DNA from: Hymenobacter terrenus
GTDB lineage: Bacteria; Bacteroidota; Bacteroidia; Cytophagales; Hymenobacteraceae
Direction: 5' to 3'
DNA: 64,000 nucleotides
Assembly: GCF_000972495.1 (NCBI RefSeq)
Contig: NZ_LATM01000018.1
Location: forward strand, 1 to 64,000
Below the pieces are notes generated by a model. The model had not been told where the DNA came from. It made no database searches and saw only the letters and a list, made by a program, of their open reading frames with translations. A program made the translations under genes and the position numbers. This document shows, in pieces, positions 43,463 through 51,009 of this stretch (positions are counted from its first letter, which is position 1; each line of letters starts with the position of its first letter).

Positions 43463-43917
43463 TAGAAGAACAGGAACTTCTTCTTTTGCTTGTGTTTGTG
43501 CACTAGCGGCTTGCCGGCGGGGTTGGAGGCGCCAACGGGGTGGCTCATGCCGCGCTTTTGTTCGGCGAAGCCGGCTTTGGCTTTGAACTTGCGCACCATG
43601 AATCCGTTGCCGCTGCGGTTGGAGTCGAACTGACGCTCGGGGCCGCCGTTGCGACCGCCGAAGCTAGTGTTGCCCGTGCGGGCCTCCAGCAACTCTAGCT
43701 GCTGGTCGCGCTTGATTTCATCGGGGGTCATGGCGGCGCGGCGCTGGTTGCGGGCCAGTTCCTGCGCGTTATTGCCATTGCGGCGGGCACCTTCTTCGCT
43801 GCTGCCTTGCTTGATAGCGGGGAAGGCGGGGCCCGTTTGGGCGTGGGCCGCGGGGGCGGCAAGAAGACTTAAGCCGCTCAGGAGGGCGGCAGCAAACCAT
43901 ACTTTCATGCGGGACAA
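43462..43917 (-). CDS. Small secreted basic protein, unknown function
   Basis: The 151-residue product has a signal peptide (MKVWFAAALLSGLSLLAAPA, cleaved after AHA) from either the first Met or the one four codons in. The mature part is rich in Arg, Asn, Gln and Gly (RRNGNNAQELARNQRRAAMT) and ends with a Lys/His-rich tail KPLVHKHKQKKKFLFF. It is probably periplasmic and may bind anionic polymers, but this is only composition-based. Convergent with infB. Confidence 0.65.
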   Translation of the reverse strand: MSRMKVWFAAALLSGLSLLAAPAAHAQTGPAFPAIKQGSSEEGARRNGNNAQELARNQRRAAMTPDEIKRDQQLELLEARTGNTSFGGRNGGPERQFDSNRSGNGFMVRKFKAKAGFAEQKRGMSHPVGASNPAGKPLVHKHKQKKKFLFF

Positions 43918-44132
43918 ATGCGGGGGTGGAGGAGGGAAAGTAACGGCCTAACGGTCGGAAGAAGCGAGTGGTTCAATGGGGACCGTTGGTCGCTACCAAT
44001 ATTGCGTTGGCCGCCCCTAAGTTCGCAACTTATTTTGAATCGAGCGCTTACCTGCCTTCAATAAAATGACAACTTGAAGCCCGAAACACGGAAATGCCGC
44101 CTATTAACTCGGTAGACAGTGGTTTTTTCACG

Positions 44133-44528
44133 CTAAACGGGGCCGGTGTTTTGGGCGCGACCGGCGCGCAGGGCATCGCGGATTTCCGCGAGCAGAATTT
44201 GGTCTTTGGTGGCCGCAGGTTCGGCGGCAATGACGGCGGGGGCGGGCTTTCTGAGGCGGTTGGCGGCCTTCACAATCAAAAACACGCAGAAGGCGATGAT
44301 GAGGAAATTGAGTATCGCACTCAGAAACAGGCCGATTTTCATCGGTCCAATCATGATGCGGGAGTAGTCGCCGAGCCGGCCCGTGGCCAGGCCCACGACG
44401 GGCATGATGACATCGTCGGTGAGGGAGGTCACGATTTTGCCAAAGGATGCGCCGATGATGACCCCAACGGCCAGGTCGAGTACGTTGCCTTTGGAAATAA
44501 ACTCTTTGAATTCGGAAACAAAGCTCAT
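44133..44528 (-). CDS. mscL: Large-conductance mechanosensitive channel MscL
   Basis: The 131-residue product begins MSFVSEFKEFISKGNVLDLA, then AVGVIIGASFGKIVTSLTDD, the conserved pore helix TM1, and IMPVVGLATG. TM2 (LSAILNFLIIAFCVFLIVKA) and a cytoplasmic helix follow. MscL opens under high membrane tension during osmotic downshock. Length and motif order are standard. The stop is next to a short gap before the secreted small protein. Confidence 0.96.
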   Translation of the reverse strand: MSFVSEFKEFISKGNVLDLAVGVIIGASFGKIVTSLTDDVIMPVVGLATGRLGDYSRIMIGPMKIGLFLSAILNFLIIAFCVFLIVKAANRLRKPAPAVIAAEPAATKDQILLAEIRDALRAGRAQNTGPV

Positions 44529-44726
44529 GGCAGTAGTGGGTAAGGGTTGGAAATGACGGTGGGCTTGTTGGGGTAAATCTATGTAGTAGAAAACGAACTT
44601 ATTTGCGGAGGTACGGTGGCGAAGTACTGGCGGGTAGGCTTGCTCGCCGCTGCTTTTTCGGCGGACTGGGGGCTACGGCCGCGGAAGGACGTAATCGGCT
44701 TGGTCGGCCCCGCCGGGCGCGTGCGT

Positions 44727-44734
44727 TATCTTTG
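44727..44734 (+). promoter_or_regulatory. TAnnTTTG box of the enoyl-CoA hydratase gene
   Basis: TATCTTTG is an exact -7 match 34 bases before the ATG at 44769, supporting that start over the upstream ATG at 44616. Confidence 0.55.
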
Positions 44735-44768
44735 GCGGGACCAATTTATTCGCAGCCTCTTTCTCGCC

Positions 44769-45560
44769 ATGTCAGCTTCCTACGAAAACCTGCTTTACGA
44801 CCTGGATACCGCCAGCGGCATCCTCACCATTACCATCAACCGCCCCAGCAAGCTCAATGCCCTGAACGCGGCCACGATTGACGAAATTGATACGGCCGTG
44901 CAGCGGGCGCTCGACGAGCCGCAGGTGCGCGGCATCATCGTGACCGGGAGCGGCGAAAAGGCCTTTGTGGCCGGAGCGGACATTGCCGAGCTGGCGGCCC
45001 TCACGCCCGCGCAGGCGGCCCGAGCGGCCGAGCGCGGCCAAGAAGCCTTCTGCCGGATTGAGGAGAGCACCAAGCCGGTGGTGGCCGCCGTGAACGGCTT
45101 TGCGCTGGGAGGCGGCTGTGAGCTGGCCATGGCCTGTCACATGCGCGTGGCGGCCGATAATGCCCGTTTTGGCCAACCGGAGGTGAATCTGGGCCTGCTG
45201 CCGGGCTACGGCGGCACCCAGCGCCTGCCGCAGCTCATTGGCAAGGGCAAGGCGATTGAGCTGCTGCTGACGGCCGACCAAGTGAAGGCCGACGAGGCCT
45301 TGCGCCTGGGCCTGGTCAACCACGTGGTGCCGCAGGCCGAACTGCTGCCGTTTTGCCAGCAGCTGCTCACCAAAATCCTGGGCAAGGCGCCCCTGGCAGT
45401 AGGCATGGTGCTGGAATGCGTGAACGCGCATTATGCCAAAGATGCCGACGGCTACGCGGAAGAGGTGAAAGCCTTCGGGCGGGCGTTTGAGAGCGATGAT
45501 TTTAAGGAGGGAACCACGGCGTTTGTGGAGAAGCGCGCCGCCGTGTTTACCGGTAAGTAG
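44769..45560 (+). CDS. Enoyl-CoA hydratase/isomerase family protein
   Basis: The 263-residue crotonase-fold protein has ITINRPSKLNALNAATIDEI, FVAGADIAELAAL (oxyanion hole), NGFALGGGCELAMACHMRVA and FGQPEVNLGLLPGYGGTQRL with the two conserved catalytic Glu positions in the CELA and PEVNLG segments. It most likely hydrates short-chain trans-2-enoyl-CoA in fatty-acid degradation or related pathways. No other beta-oxidation gene is adjacent. The start at 44769 is supported by a promoter box at 44727. Confidence 0.92.
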   Translation: MSASYENLLYDLDTASGILTITINRPSKLNALNAATIDEIDTAVQRALDEPQVRGIIVTGSGEKAFVAGADIAELAALTPAQAARAAERGQEAFCRIEESTKPVVAAVNGFALGGGCELAMACHMRVAADNARFGQPEVNLGLLPGYGGTQRLPQLIGKGKAIELLLTADQVKADEALRLGLVNHVVPQAELLPFCQQLLTKILGKAPLAVGMVLECVNAHYAKDADGYAEEVKAFGRAFESDDFKEGTTAFVEKRAAVFTGK

Positions 45561-45643
45561 GACGAAGCCTTTGCTTCGTTCCGTCGCCGCTGCGTGGCGA
45601 GGGCGGAACTGCGGCTTGTTGGGGCAAATGCGGGCTGGGATAT

Positions 45644-45769
45644 CCGGTGAGTGGCGAAGCAAAGGCTTCACCCCACATTTTCTGCCCGGTGAGTGGCGAA
45701 GCAAAGGCTTCGCCCCACATTTTCTACCCGGTGGATGGCGAAGCGAAGGCTTCGCCCTACATTATTCTA
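45644..45769. repeat. Three 42-bp tandem repeats
   Basis: Copies start at 45644, 45686 and 45728 with the unit CCGGTGAGTGGCGAAGCAAA then GGCTTCGCCCCACATTTTCT. Each contains the palindrome GCGAAGCNAAGGCTTCGC. They end two bases before the flippase ATG at 45771, so they lie in its 5' leader. A fragment (GAAGCCTTTGCTTCG) also occurs at 45564. Confidence 0.88.
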
Positions 45770-45770
45770 T

Positions 45771-47279
45771 ATGAGTGTAGCGAAAAGATTAGCGTCGCAG
45801 ACGGCGGTGTATGGCGTGAGCAGCATTGTGGGCCGGGTGCTCACGTATTTGCTGGTGCCGGTGTACACCAAGGCGTTTGCGGCGGCGGAATATGGGGTGG
45901 TGACGGGGCTGTATGCCTACGTGGCGTTTCTGAACGTGGTGTTCACCTACGGCATGGAAACCACGTTTTTTCGCTTCGCCAACCGGCCGGGTACCGACCG
46001 GCGGGAACTCTACGACCGGGTGCTGAGCCTGCTGCTGGTGAGCACCGTGGTGCTCACGGCCGGGCTGATGCTACTGGCCGACCCCCTGCTGGCGCTGCTG
46101 GAGATTCCGCCGGGGCACGAAGAGTACGCGGTGTGGGTGGCCCTGATTCTGGGGCTGGATGCGCTGACGGCCATCCCGTTTGCCCGGCTGCGGCTGGAGA
46201 ACAAGGCGCGTAAGTTTGCCGGCATCAAGCTGGTGGGCATTGTGGCCAACGTGGCGCTGAACCTCTTCTTTATTAAGCTGTGCCCGGCCGTGGCCGGCGG
46301 CAAATGGCTGCCGGCTTTGCAGCCGCTGGTGGCGCGGGTGTACGACCCGACCCTGGGGGTGGGCTATGTGTTTCTGTCGAACCTGTTTGCCAGCGGGCTC
46401 ACGCTGCTGCTGCTGGGGCGCGAGCTGCTCGACTTCCGCTTCCGGCTGAGCCTGCCTTTCCTCAAGCCGCTGCTGCAATATGCCTACCCGCTGATGCTGA
46501 TGGGCCTGGCGGGCATGGTGAACGAGACGCTGGACCGCATTCTGCTGCCCAAATGGCTGCCGGCCAACTTTTACCCCGGCCAAAGCAGCCTCACGGCCGT
46601 GGGCATCTACGGGGCGTGCTACAAGCTGAGTATTTTTATGTCGCTCGTCATTCAGGCGTTCCGCTACGCGGCCGAGCCGTTCTTCTTTGCCCAAGGCACG
46701 GACAAGAATTCGCCGGCCACGTTTGCCATGATTCTGAAGTGGTTTACGCTGTGCTGCGCCGTTATTTTCGTGGGCATCAGCCTGAATGTGGAAGACTTCG
46801 GCCAGCTGTTTTTGAAGCGGCCGGAGTACTTGCAGGGCCTCGTGGTGGTGCCGATTCTGCTGCTGGCCAACCTGTTTTTGGGCGTATACTACAACCTGTC
46901 GGTCTGGTTCAAGCTGACGGATAAGACCTATTACGGCACCTACATCGGGGCGGGAGGGGCGGTGCTCACCATCGTGCTCAACTTCTTGCTGATTCCGGTG
47001 CTCGGCTACCTGGGCTCGGCTATTGCCACGCTGGCCTGCTATTTTATGATGGCCATGCTGTGCTGGCGGCTGGGCGAGCGGTATTTTCCGGTGCCCTACC
47101 CGGCGGGGCGGCTGGGGCTGTGGCTGCTGGGGGCCTCGGCGCTGGTGGCGCTGGGCTGGTGGGTGCAGGTGGAGGGCTGGTGGGCCCGCCACGCCTGGCA
47201 CGCGGGGCTGACGGCGCTTTTTTTACTGGTGCTGTATGCCGTGGAGCGGCCCCGGCGGGCGGTGGCGCCGGCCGGTTAG
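45771..47279 (+). CDS. Polysaccharide/O-antigen flippase-type transporter
   Basis: The 502-residue product has about 12-14 membrane helices. It begins MSVAKRLASQTAVYGVSSIV, then GRVLTYLLVPVYTKAFAAAE and YGMETTFFRF, the Polysacc_synt pattern of Wzx-like lipid-linked sugar flippases. The start at 45771 is used because an upstream ATG would encode the 42-bp repeat region. In many Bacteroidota such a gene leads the dut/nucleotidyltransferase/TPR cluster, here separated by an accessory block of about 3 kb. Confidence 0.9.
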   Translation: MSVAKRLASQTAVYGVSSIVGRVLTYLLVPVYTKAFAAAEYGVVTGLYAYVAFLNVVFTYGMETTFFRFANRPGTDRRELYDRVLSLLLVSTVVLTAGLMLLADPLLALLEIPPGHEEYAVWVALILGLDALTAIPFARLRLENKARKFAGIKLVGIVANVALNLFFIKLCPAVAGGKWLPALQPLVARVYDPTLGVGYVFLSNLFASGLTLLLLGRELLDFRFRLSLPFLKPLLQYAYPLMLMGLAGMVNETLDRILLPKWLPANFYPGQSSLTAVGIYGACYKLSIFMSLVIQAFRYAAEPFFFAQGTDKNSPATFAMILKWFTLCCAVIFVGISLNVEDFGQLFLKRPEYLQGLVVVPILLLANLFLGVYYNLSVWFKLTDKTYYGTYIGAGGAVLTIVLNFLLIPVLGYLGSAIATLACYFMMAMLCWRLGERYFPVPYPAGRLGLWLLGASALVALGWWVQVEGWWARHAWHAGLTALFLLVLYAVERPRRAVAPAG

Positions 47280-47374
47280 CGCCGTTGGGCCCTGGGGTGC
47301 GGTATTGGCTGGGGTTAGTGATTGATTTTCAAAATTTATCACTTCCTTTAGTGCTCACCTAACCGCTATCGGCC

Positions 47375-48136
47375 ATGACGCACTACCAGGAAGACAAGTA
47401 CGAGAACTTCATGAACTACTTGCGCGCTTCGCGCTCGGCGCTGGCCGCCTTTGCCGACTTCACGGTGGCGGCCGTGGGTGGGGCGGAGGTCGATGCCTTT
47501 ATCGGGGCCCAGCTGCCCGGCCTCGTGGCGGCCCGCACCAAGTTTCGGACCGGCATAGTGACGCGCATTGCGGGCAGCGGCAGCAGCCAAACCGGCACCG
47601 ATGCTGAGGAAACGGCCTTCACGGAGTTCAAAGCCTTCATCACCGACACCGACGTTCGTCACCTGCAACCCTACTTTCTCGACCACCCGGCGGCCGAGGC
47701 CACTTTCTACCCCGACAAGCTTTCGGGCCTTACCCAGAGCCCCAAGCGCAAGCGGCTGGCCCGCCTCACGGCCTATACTCAGGCCTTGGAAGGGACGCCC
47801 CAGCTCCCGACGATAGTTGTCACCGACGGCCCTCTTCAACAGGCCCGCACCCCCACCAGCCTGCCCGCCCACCTGGCCACCACGGCCCGTGCCTTGCTCA
47901 CGAGCTACGAGGCCGCCGCCACCGGCAAAACCAAGAGCCGCACCGCCCTCAACGACAGCATCGTGGCCCAGGGGCCCGACTTCGACGCCTTGGCCGAAGC
48001 CCTCTGGGACGTGCACACGGCCGCCCTCTTCACGCACCGCCGCGACCCATTTCAGGCCCGCAAGTACTTCGACTACGCCAGCCTGCCCAACCGCAGCAGC
48101 TCCACTTCCATCAACCAGGGCCCCCAGCCCGCCTAG
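47375..48136 (+). CDS. Hypothetical protein, soluble
   Basis: The 253-residue product starts MTHYQEDKYENFMNYLRASR. It is mostly helical in the first two thirds (LAAFADFTVAAVGGAEVDAF, TEFKAFITDTDVRHLQPYFL) and ends with a Ser/Pro/Gly-rich tail. There is no signal peptide or membrane helix. It lies 95 bases after the flippase and before a tandem repeat array. I do not recognise a family. A long minus-strand ORF covers it but is a shadow. Confidence 0.65.
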   Translation: MTHYQEDKYENFMNYLRASRSALAAFADFTVAAVGGAEVDAFIGAQLPGLVAARTKFRTGIVTRIAGSGSSQTGTDAEETAFTEFKAFITDTDVRHLQPYFLDHPAAEATFYPDKLSGLTQSPKRKRLARLTAYTQALEGTPQLPTIVVTDGPLQQARTPTSLPAHLATTARALLTSYEAAATGKTKSRTALNDSIVAQGPDFDALAEALWDVHTAALFTHRRDPFQARKYFDYASLPNRSSSTSINQGPQPA

Positions 48137-48463
48137 CGCCCGCGCCGCCCTTCCGGCACGCCTCGCCGCGTGCGGCAATATCCCGCCAAGGCCTTTGGAA
48201 CTCTCTGCCGCGCGCGGCAAGGCTCCACTAAGGCCTTCGGGATAGTCTGCCGTGTGCGGCAATACCTCCTCAAGGCTTTCGGGATGGCCTGCCGCGTGCG
48301 GTTGACGGTTCCGAAGGCCTTGGTGGGGTATTGCCGCACGCGGCGGGGCTGGCTCACGGAAGGGTGGTTGTGCGTAAGCCATCATTTGCGCTTTCACGGC
48401 TATTTTTGAATTGTTTGTAAAGTCAATCTTACTGTTTCACCATAAAGCTGCTTCGTAATCTCC
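48137..48463. other. Intergenic region carrying a tandem repeat array
   Basis: The stretch is dominated by the 42-bp repeats at 48164-48345. The remainder (48346-48463) is less GC-rich and has no clear feature. Minus-strand ORFs here repeat a 14-residue unit such as CRTRQTIPKAL; this is a consequence of the 42-bp period and is not good evidence for a gene. Confidence 0.5.
48164..48345. repeat. 42-bp tandem repeats with palindromic cores
   Basis: Units start at 48164, 48206, 48248 and 48290. Each begins with (T/C)GCCGCGTGCGGCA-like palindrome, followed by a variable stretch and AAGGCCTT(C/T)GGGAT. The last unit ends in an inverted copy of the core (TATTGCCGCACGCGGC). The period equals that of the unrelated repeats at 45644-45769. 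Confidence 0.85.
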
Positions 48464-48718
48464 ATGAAAATACTCTTCGCTTCCTTGCTTGCCCTCGCTC
48501 CTGGTATGGGGCTGACCCAGGGAACAACCCCAGCCAAAGCCGCACCAGCACCCAAGCGCCAAACTATCTTATTGGCAGCGCCTGCTCCCGCCGCCCCAAG
48601 CGAATCTAAGGTCGGGCCTAACGCGGTGCCTGCGTTGACGGTACCCCGCTCCCAGTACATCACGGAAAACGGGCGCATCGTCGGCGGTAAGACGACGATA
48701 AGCCGTAGCAAGAAGTAA
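48464..48718 (+). CDS. Small secreted hypothetical protein
   Basis: The 84-residue product begins MKILFASLLALAPGMGLTQG, a likely signal peptide. The rest is Ala/Pro-rich and ends YITENGRIVGGKTTISRSKK. It is probably exported. No domain was recognised. It lies between the 42-bp array and the Cys/His candidate hydrolase on the same strand, with 178 bases to the latter. Confidence 0.55.
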   Translation: MKILFASLLALAPGMGLTQGTTPAKAAPAPKRQTILLAAPAPAAPSESKVGPNAVPALTVPRSQYITENGRIVGGKTTISRSKK

Positions 48719-48896
48719 GTAACGGAAGGACACGCTGCCCAGAAGCCTTTATGCGAGGAGGCTGGTGCGGCTGAGTTGGCTAGCAGTGGTGTTCCAACTC
48801 CACCAAGAATCAGGTTGCCCGGGCAGGTTGCTATAAACAGATGTTTATTTGCTCAGCCAATCCCCTCGGGGAGTCACTCTCTCTACCACCCGATTC

Positions 48897-49643
48897 ATGC
48901 CTGCCCTCTTTCATAACCTTGCCGATGCGGCTGACTACCTGAGCGAAGCTCCCGGAATAATGGACAGCTTTGGCGACTTCAGCAGCAAGAGCACCCCCTG
49001 GTTCTACTCCCTCAATCCACACCTGGCCGGCGGGGTTGGGCGCCCCAAGCAGTTTTCGAGCTGGGAGCACTGGCACCGCTTCTCGATGAACCAGAAGCTC
49101 TACCTGTGCCGCCAGGCCGGCCTGAAGTCGAACGCCATCGCGGAGAATAGCGACACCCTGAACGAGCTTCGCGAAGCGTGGGCCGCCTGGCCCGCCGGCT
49201 ACTACGTGGTGAACTGGGCCACGACTACCGAGCACGGCTCAACCTGCAACATCTTCCTCGGCGAATGCCTGACCCTCTGCGGGTATGAGCACCAGGCCCA
49301 GCACGGAGGCAAGTACCTCTCGGCCCAGAGCTACTGGCAAAACCACAACCGCGGCTTCGTGCACGAGGTAGCCAAGCGCCCCGGCAACATCAAGCGGGGC
49401 ATGATCATGAGCTACAACTACGGCGCAGGAACCTTTCACCTGGAAGTTATCACAAGCGGGGCCGTCGGCGAACCGCACCTTTGGGGACTGTACTCCAGCC
49501 CTGAGAAAACCACGTTCAAATCGCGTGGCGGCGGCCGTGGCAATGACACATTTGGGTTCACTCAGGACGGTGTTGAGCGTCAAGGAGGACTAGGGCGTAG
49601 TCTGAGCGACTCCCAACTGAAAATATTCCGCCTGAACCATTAA
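48897..49643 (+). CDS. Hypothetical protein with Cys/His dyad resembling NlpC/P60- or CHAP-like hydrolases
   Basis: The 248-residue product starts MPALFHNLADAADYLSEAPG. Residues 114-130 (GSTCNIFLGECLTLCGY) resemble the catalytic-Cys helix of papain-like amidases, and 178-186 (GTFHLEVIT) resembles the His strand. Between them RPGNIKRGMIMSYN recalls the P-GDIV loop. There is no signal peptide. A four-helix membrane protein follows 11 bases downstream. The match is by eye and weak; it may have another fold. If real, it could cleave peptidoglycan peptides. Confidence 0.6.
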   Translation: MPALFHNLADAADYLSEAPGIMDSFGDFSSKSTPWFYSLNPHLAGGVGRPKQFSSWEHWHRFSMNQKLYLCRQAGLKSNAIAENSDTLNELREAWAAWPAGYYVVNWATTTEHGSTCNIFLGECLTLCGYEHQAQHGGKYLSAQSYWQNHNRGFVHEVAKRPGNIKRGMIMSYNYGAGTFHLEVITSGAVGEPHLWGLYSSPEKTTFKSRGGGRGNDTFGFTQDGVERQGGLGRSLSDSQLKIFRLNH

Positions 49644-49654
49644 GCTGTCCTAGG

Positions 49655-50143
49655 ATGCGAACTGCTTTATTGAGTATCGTCAGCGTGGTCGTCGCAGTGT
49701 TGGGTGCTTGGCTCTTCGAGTTGTTACTCTATCAAATCATTCACATAGATGGGATGGGCTCAAGCTACGCCTCGGGGAACTACCCACTTCCCGACATCCG
49801 CCAGACTTACGTCTTCGGCTATATGCTCGCTTTTATTCTGGCCCTGCTGTTGCGCTGGCCGGTCTCCACTCGGCGGCAGGTAGTCGTCTCGTTACTGGTC
49901 TTACTGGGTGCCTTTGCGCCCCTGCTGACCATTATTTTCAGTTACTATTTCCATTCGCAGTGGGCCCTGGCTGATATTTTCGATAGGGAAAAGCTGGCGC
50001 TGATAACGCTGCTGATGGCGCATAGCATAGCCTTGCTGCTGCTCAATCTTATGCTTTACCTCAGAAGAGGCGTGTGGCCCGCTACCCGCCGTACCATTCC
50101 GGCCCCGGCCAGGTCGGGGCCGTCGGGTAGTAATTGTCGTTAG
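49655..50143 (+). CDS. Four-helix membrane protein, unknown function
   Basis: The 162-residue product has four predicted membrane helices (about 4-27, 50-66, 75-97, 115-137) and a basic, Pro-rich C terminus. It begins MRTALLSIVSVVVAVLGAWL. It starts 11 bases after the candidate hydrolase and is presumably co-transcribed. Small membrane proteins in this position can be immunity or partner proteins of lytic enzymes; that is inference. Confidence 0.65.
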   Translation: MRTALLSIVSVVVAVLGAWLFELLLYQIIHIDGMGSSYASGNYPLPDIRQTYVFGYMLAFILALLLRWPVSTRRQVVVSLLVLLGAFAPLLTIIFSYYFHSQWALADIFDREKLALITLLMAHSIALLLLNLMLYLRRGVWPATRRTIPAPARSGPSGSNCR

Positions 50144-50409
50144 CTCATACCTGCCGCCGATTCGTGTAGTGTAGGCGAATAATAAGGTACTAGCCGCCTG
50201 TTTGCCTTTGACCGGTTAAGGCGGCGTCCGGGCAAGGGAGTTATGCCAGCAAGATTCTGTGAGCTTCATAGCGGATGAAAGCGGCAAATTATCAGCGTAC
50301 TACTTGGTGCGCCTGGTTCTGCTAAGGCGCTTCCGGCACCGCGCGCCGGCTCTTGAGCAAAGCCTCCAGGCCGCGCACAATCTTCATTAGGGCGTAAACG
50401 GCGGGCTCC

Positions 50410-50417
50410 TATCTTTG
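50410..50417 (+). promoter_or_regulatory. TAnnTTTG promoter box of dut
   Basis: TATCTTTG is an exact -7 box 23 bases upstream of the dut ATG at 50441. The preceding gap (50144-50409) has no gene I can support apart from a 21-residue minus-strand ORF. Confidence 0.55.
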
Positions 50418-50440
50418 CTTGCCGCTTCTACTTTTGCCTC

Positions 50441-50875
50441 ATGCAAATCCCCGTCCTCAACCGCTCGCATCACCCGTTGCCGGAATATCAGACACCCCAT
50501 GCGGCGGGCCTCGACCTGCGGGCCAACCTGGCGGCCCCCGTGACGCTCGGGCCGTTGGAGCGGGCCCTGATTCCCACGGGCCTGAGCCTGGAGCTGCCGG
50601 TGGGCTACGAGGCGCAGGTGCGGCCCCGCAGCGGCCTGGCGCACAAGCACGGCATTGGGCTAGTGAATAGCCCCGGCACGATAGACGCCGATTATCGCGG
50701 CGAAATCAAGGTGTTGCTCGTGAATTTATCCAACGAGCCGTTCGTGGTGAACGACGGCGAACGCATTGCCCAGCTGGTCATTGCCCGGCACGAAACCATT
50801 ACCTGGCAGCCCACCGCCGTGCTCAGTGAAACCCGACGGGGCGCAGGCGGGTATGGGAGCACGGGAAAAAGCTAG
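50441..50875 (+). CDS. dut: Deoxyuridine 5'-triphosphate nucleotidohydrolase
   Basis: The 144-residue product has the five dUTPase motifs: AAGLDLRA (1), [10 protein letters not shown] (2), [17 protein letters not shown] (3), RIAQLVI (4) and the C-terminal [12 protein letters not shown] (5), the flexible Gly-rich lid. The trimeric enzyme hydrolyses dUTP to dUMP, keeping uracil out of DNA and feeding thymidylate synthesis. A nucleotidyltransferase gene follows 134 bases downstream. Length is standard. Confidence 0.97.
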   Translation: MQIPVLNRSHHPLPEYQTPHAAGLDLRANLAAPVTLGPLERALIPTGLSLELPVGYEAQVRPRSGLAHKHGIGLVNSPGTIDADYRGEIKVLLVNLSNEPFVVNDGERIAQLVIARHETITWQPTAVLSETRRGAGGYGSTGKS

Positions 50876-51009
50876 CGCCCCGTTTTTAGCGGCCCAAGCT
50901 CAGGCGTCTGGTGCGGGCGGCTGGGCGGCAACCCAACCGACGGCCTCGCTACTTCATATCACACAACAGCAGCATATTCTGATAACAAACAACCGACAAC
51001 TCTTACAGA

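Noticed and set aside
44772-45704. Minus-strand ORF of 310 residues opposite the enoyl-CoA hydratase
   Set aside because: Antisense to a complete crotonase-family gene and without motifs.
45644-45769. Possible N-terminal extension of the flippase through the 42-bp repeats
   Set aside because: The frame is open only because 42 is divisible by three; the encoded repeats are basic and not like a flippase N terminus, while the ATG at 45771 begins the family's usual sequence.
48164-48345. Possible CRISPR array because of regularly spaced palindromic units
   Set aside because: Repeats are directly contiguous with a 42-bp period, have no unique spacers of constant length, and no cas gene is nearby.
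47366-48397. Minus-strand ORF of 343 residues covering the 47375 gene and the repeat array
   Set aside because: It is a shadow of a high-GC gene; its N-terminal 14-residue repeats simply follow the 42-bp DNA period, and the plus-strand gene has better protein composition.
50322-50387. 21-residue minus-strand ORF beginning [15 protein letters not shown]
   Set aside because: It looks helical and basic, but it is too short to support without homologues or expression evidence.
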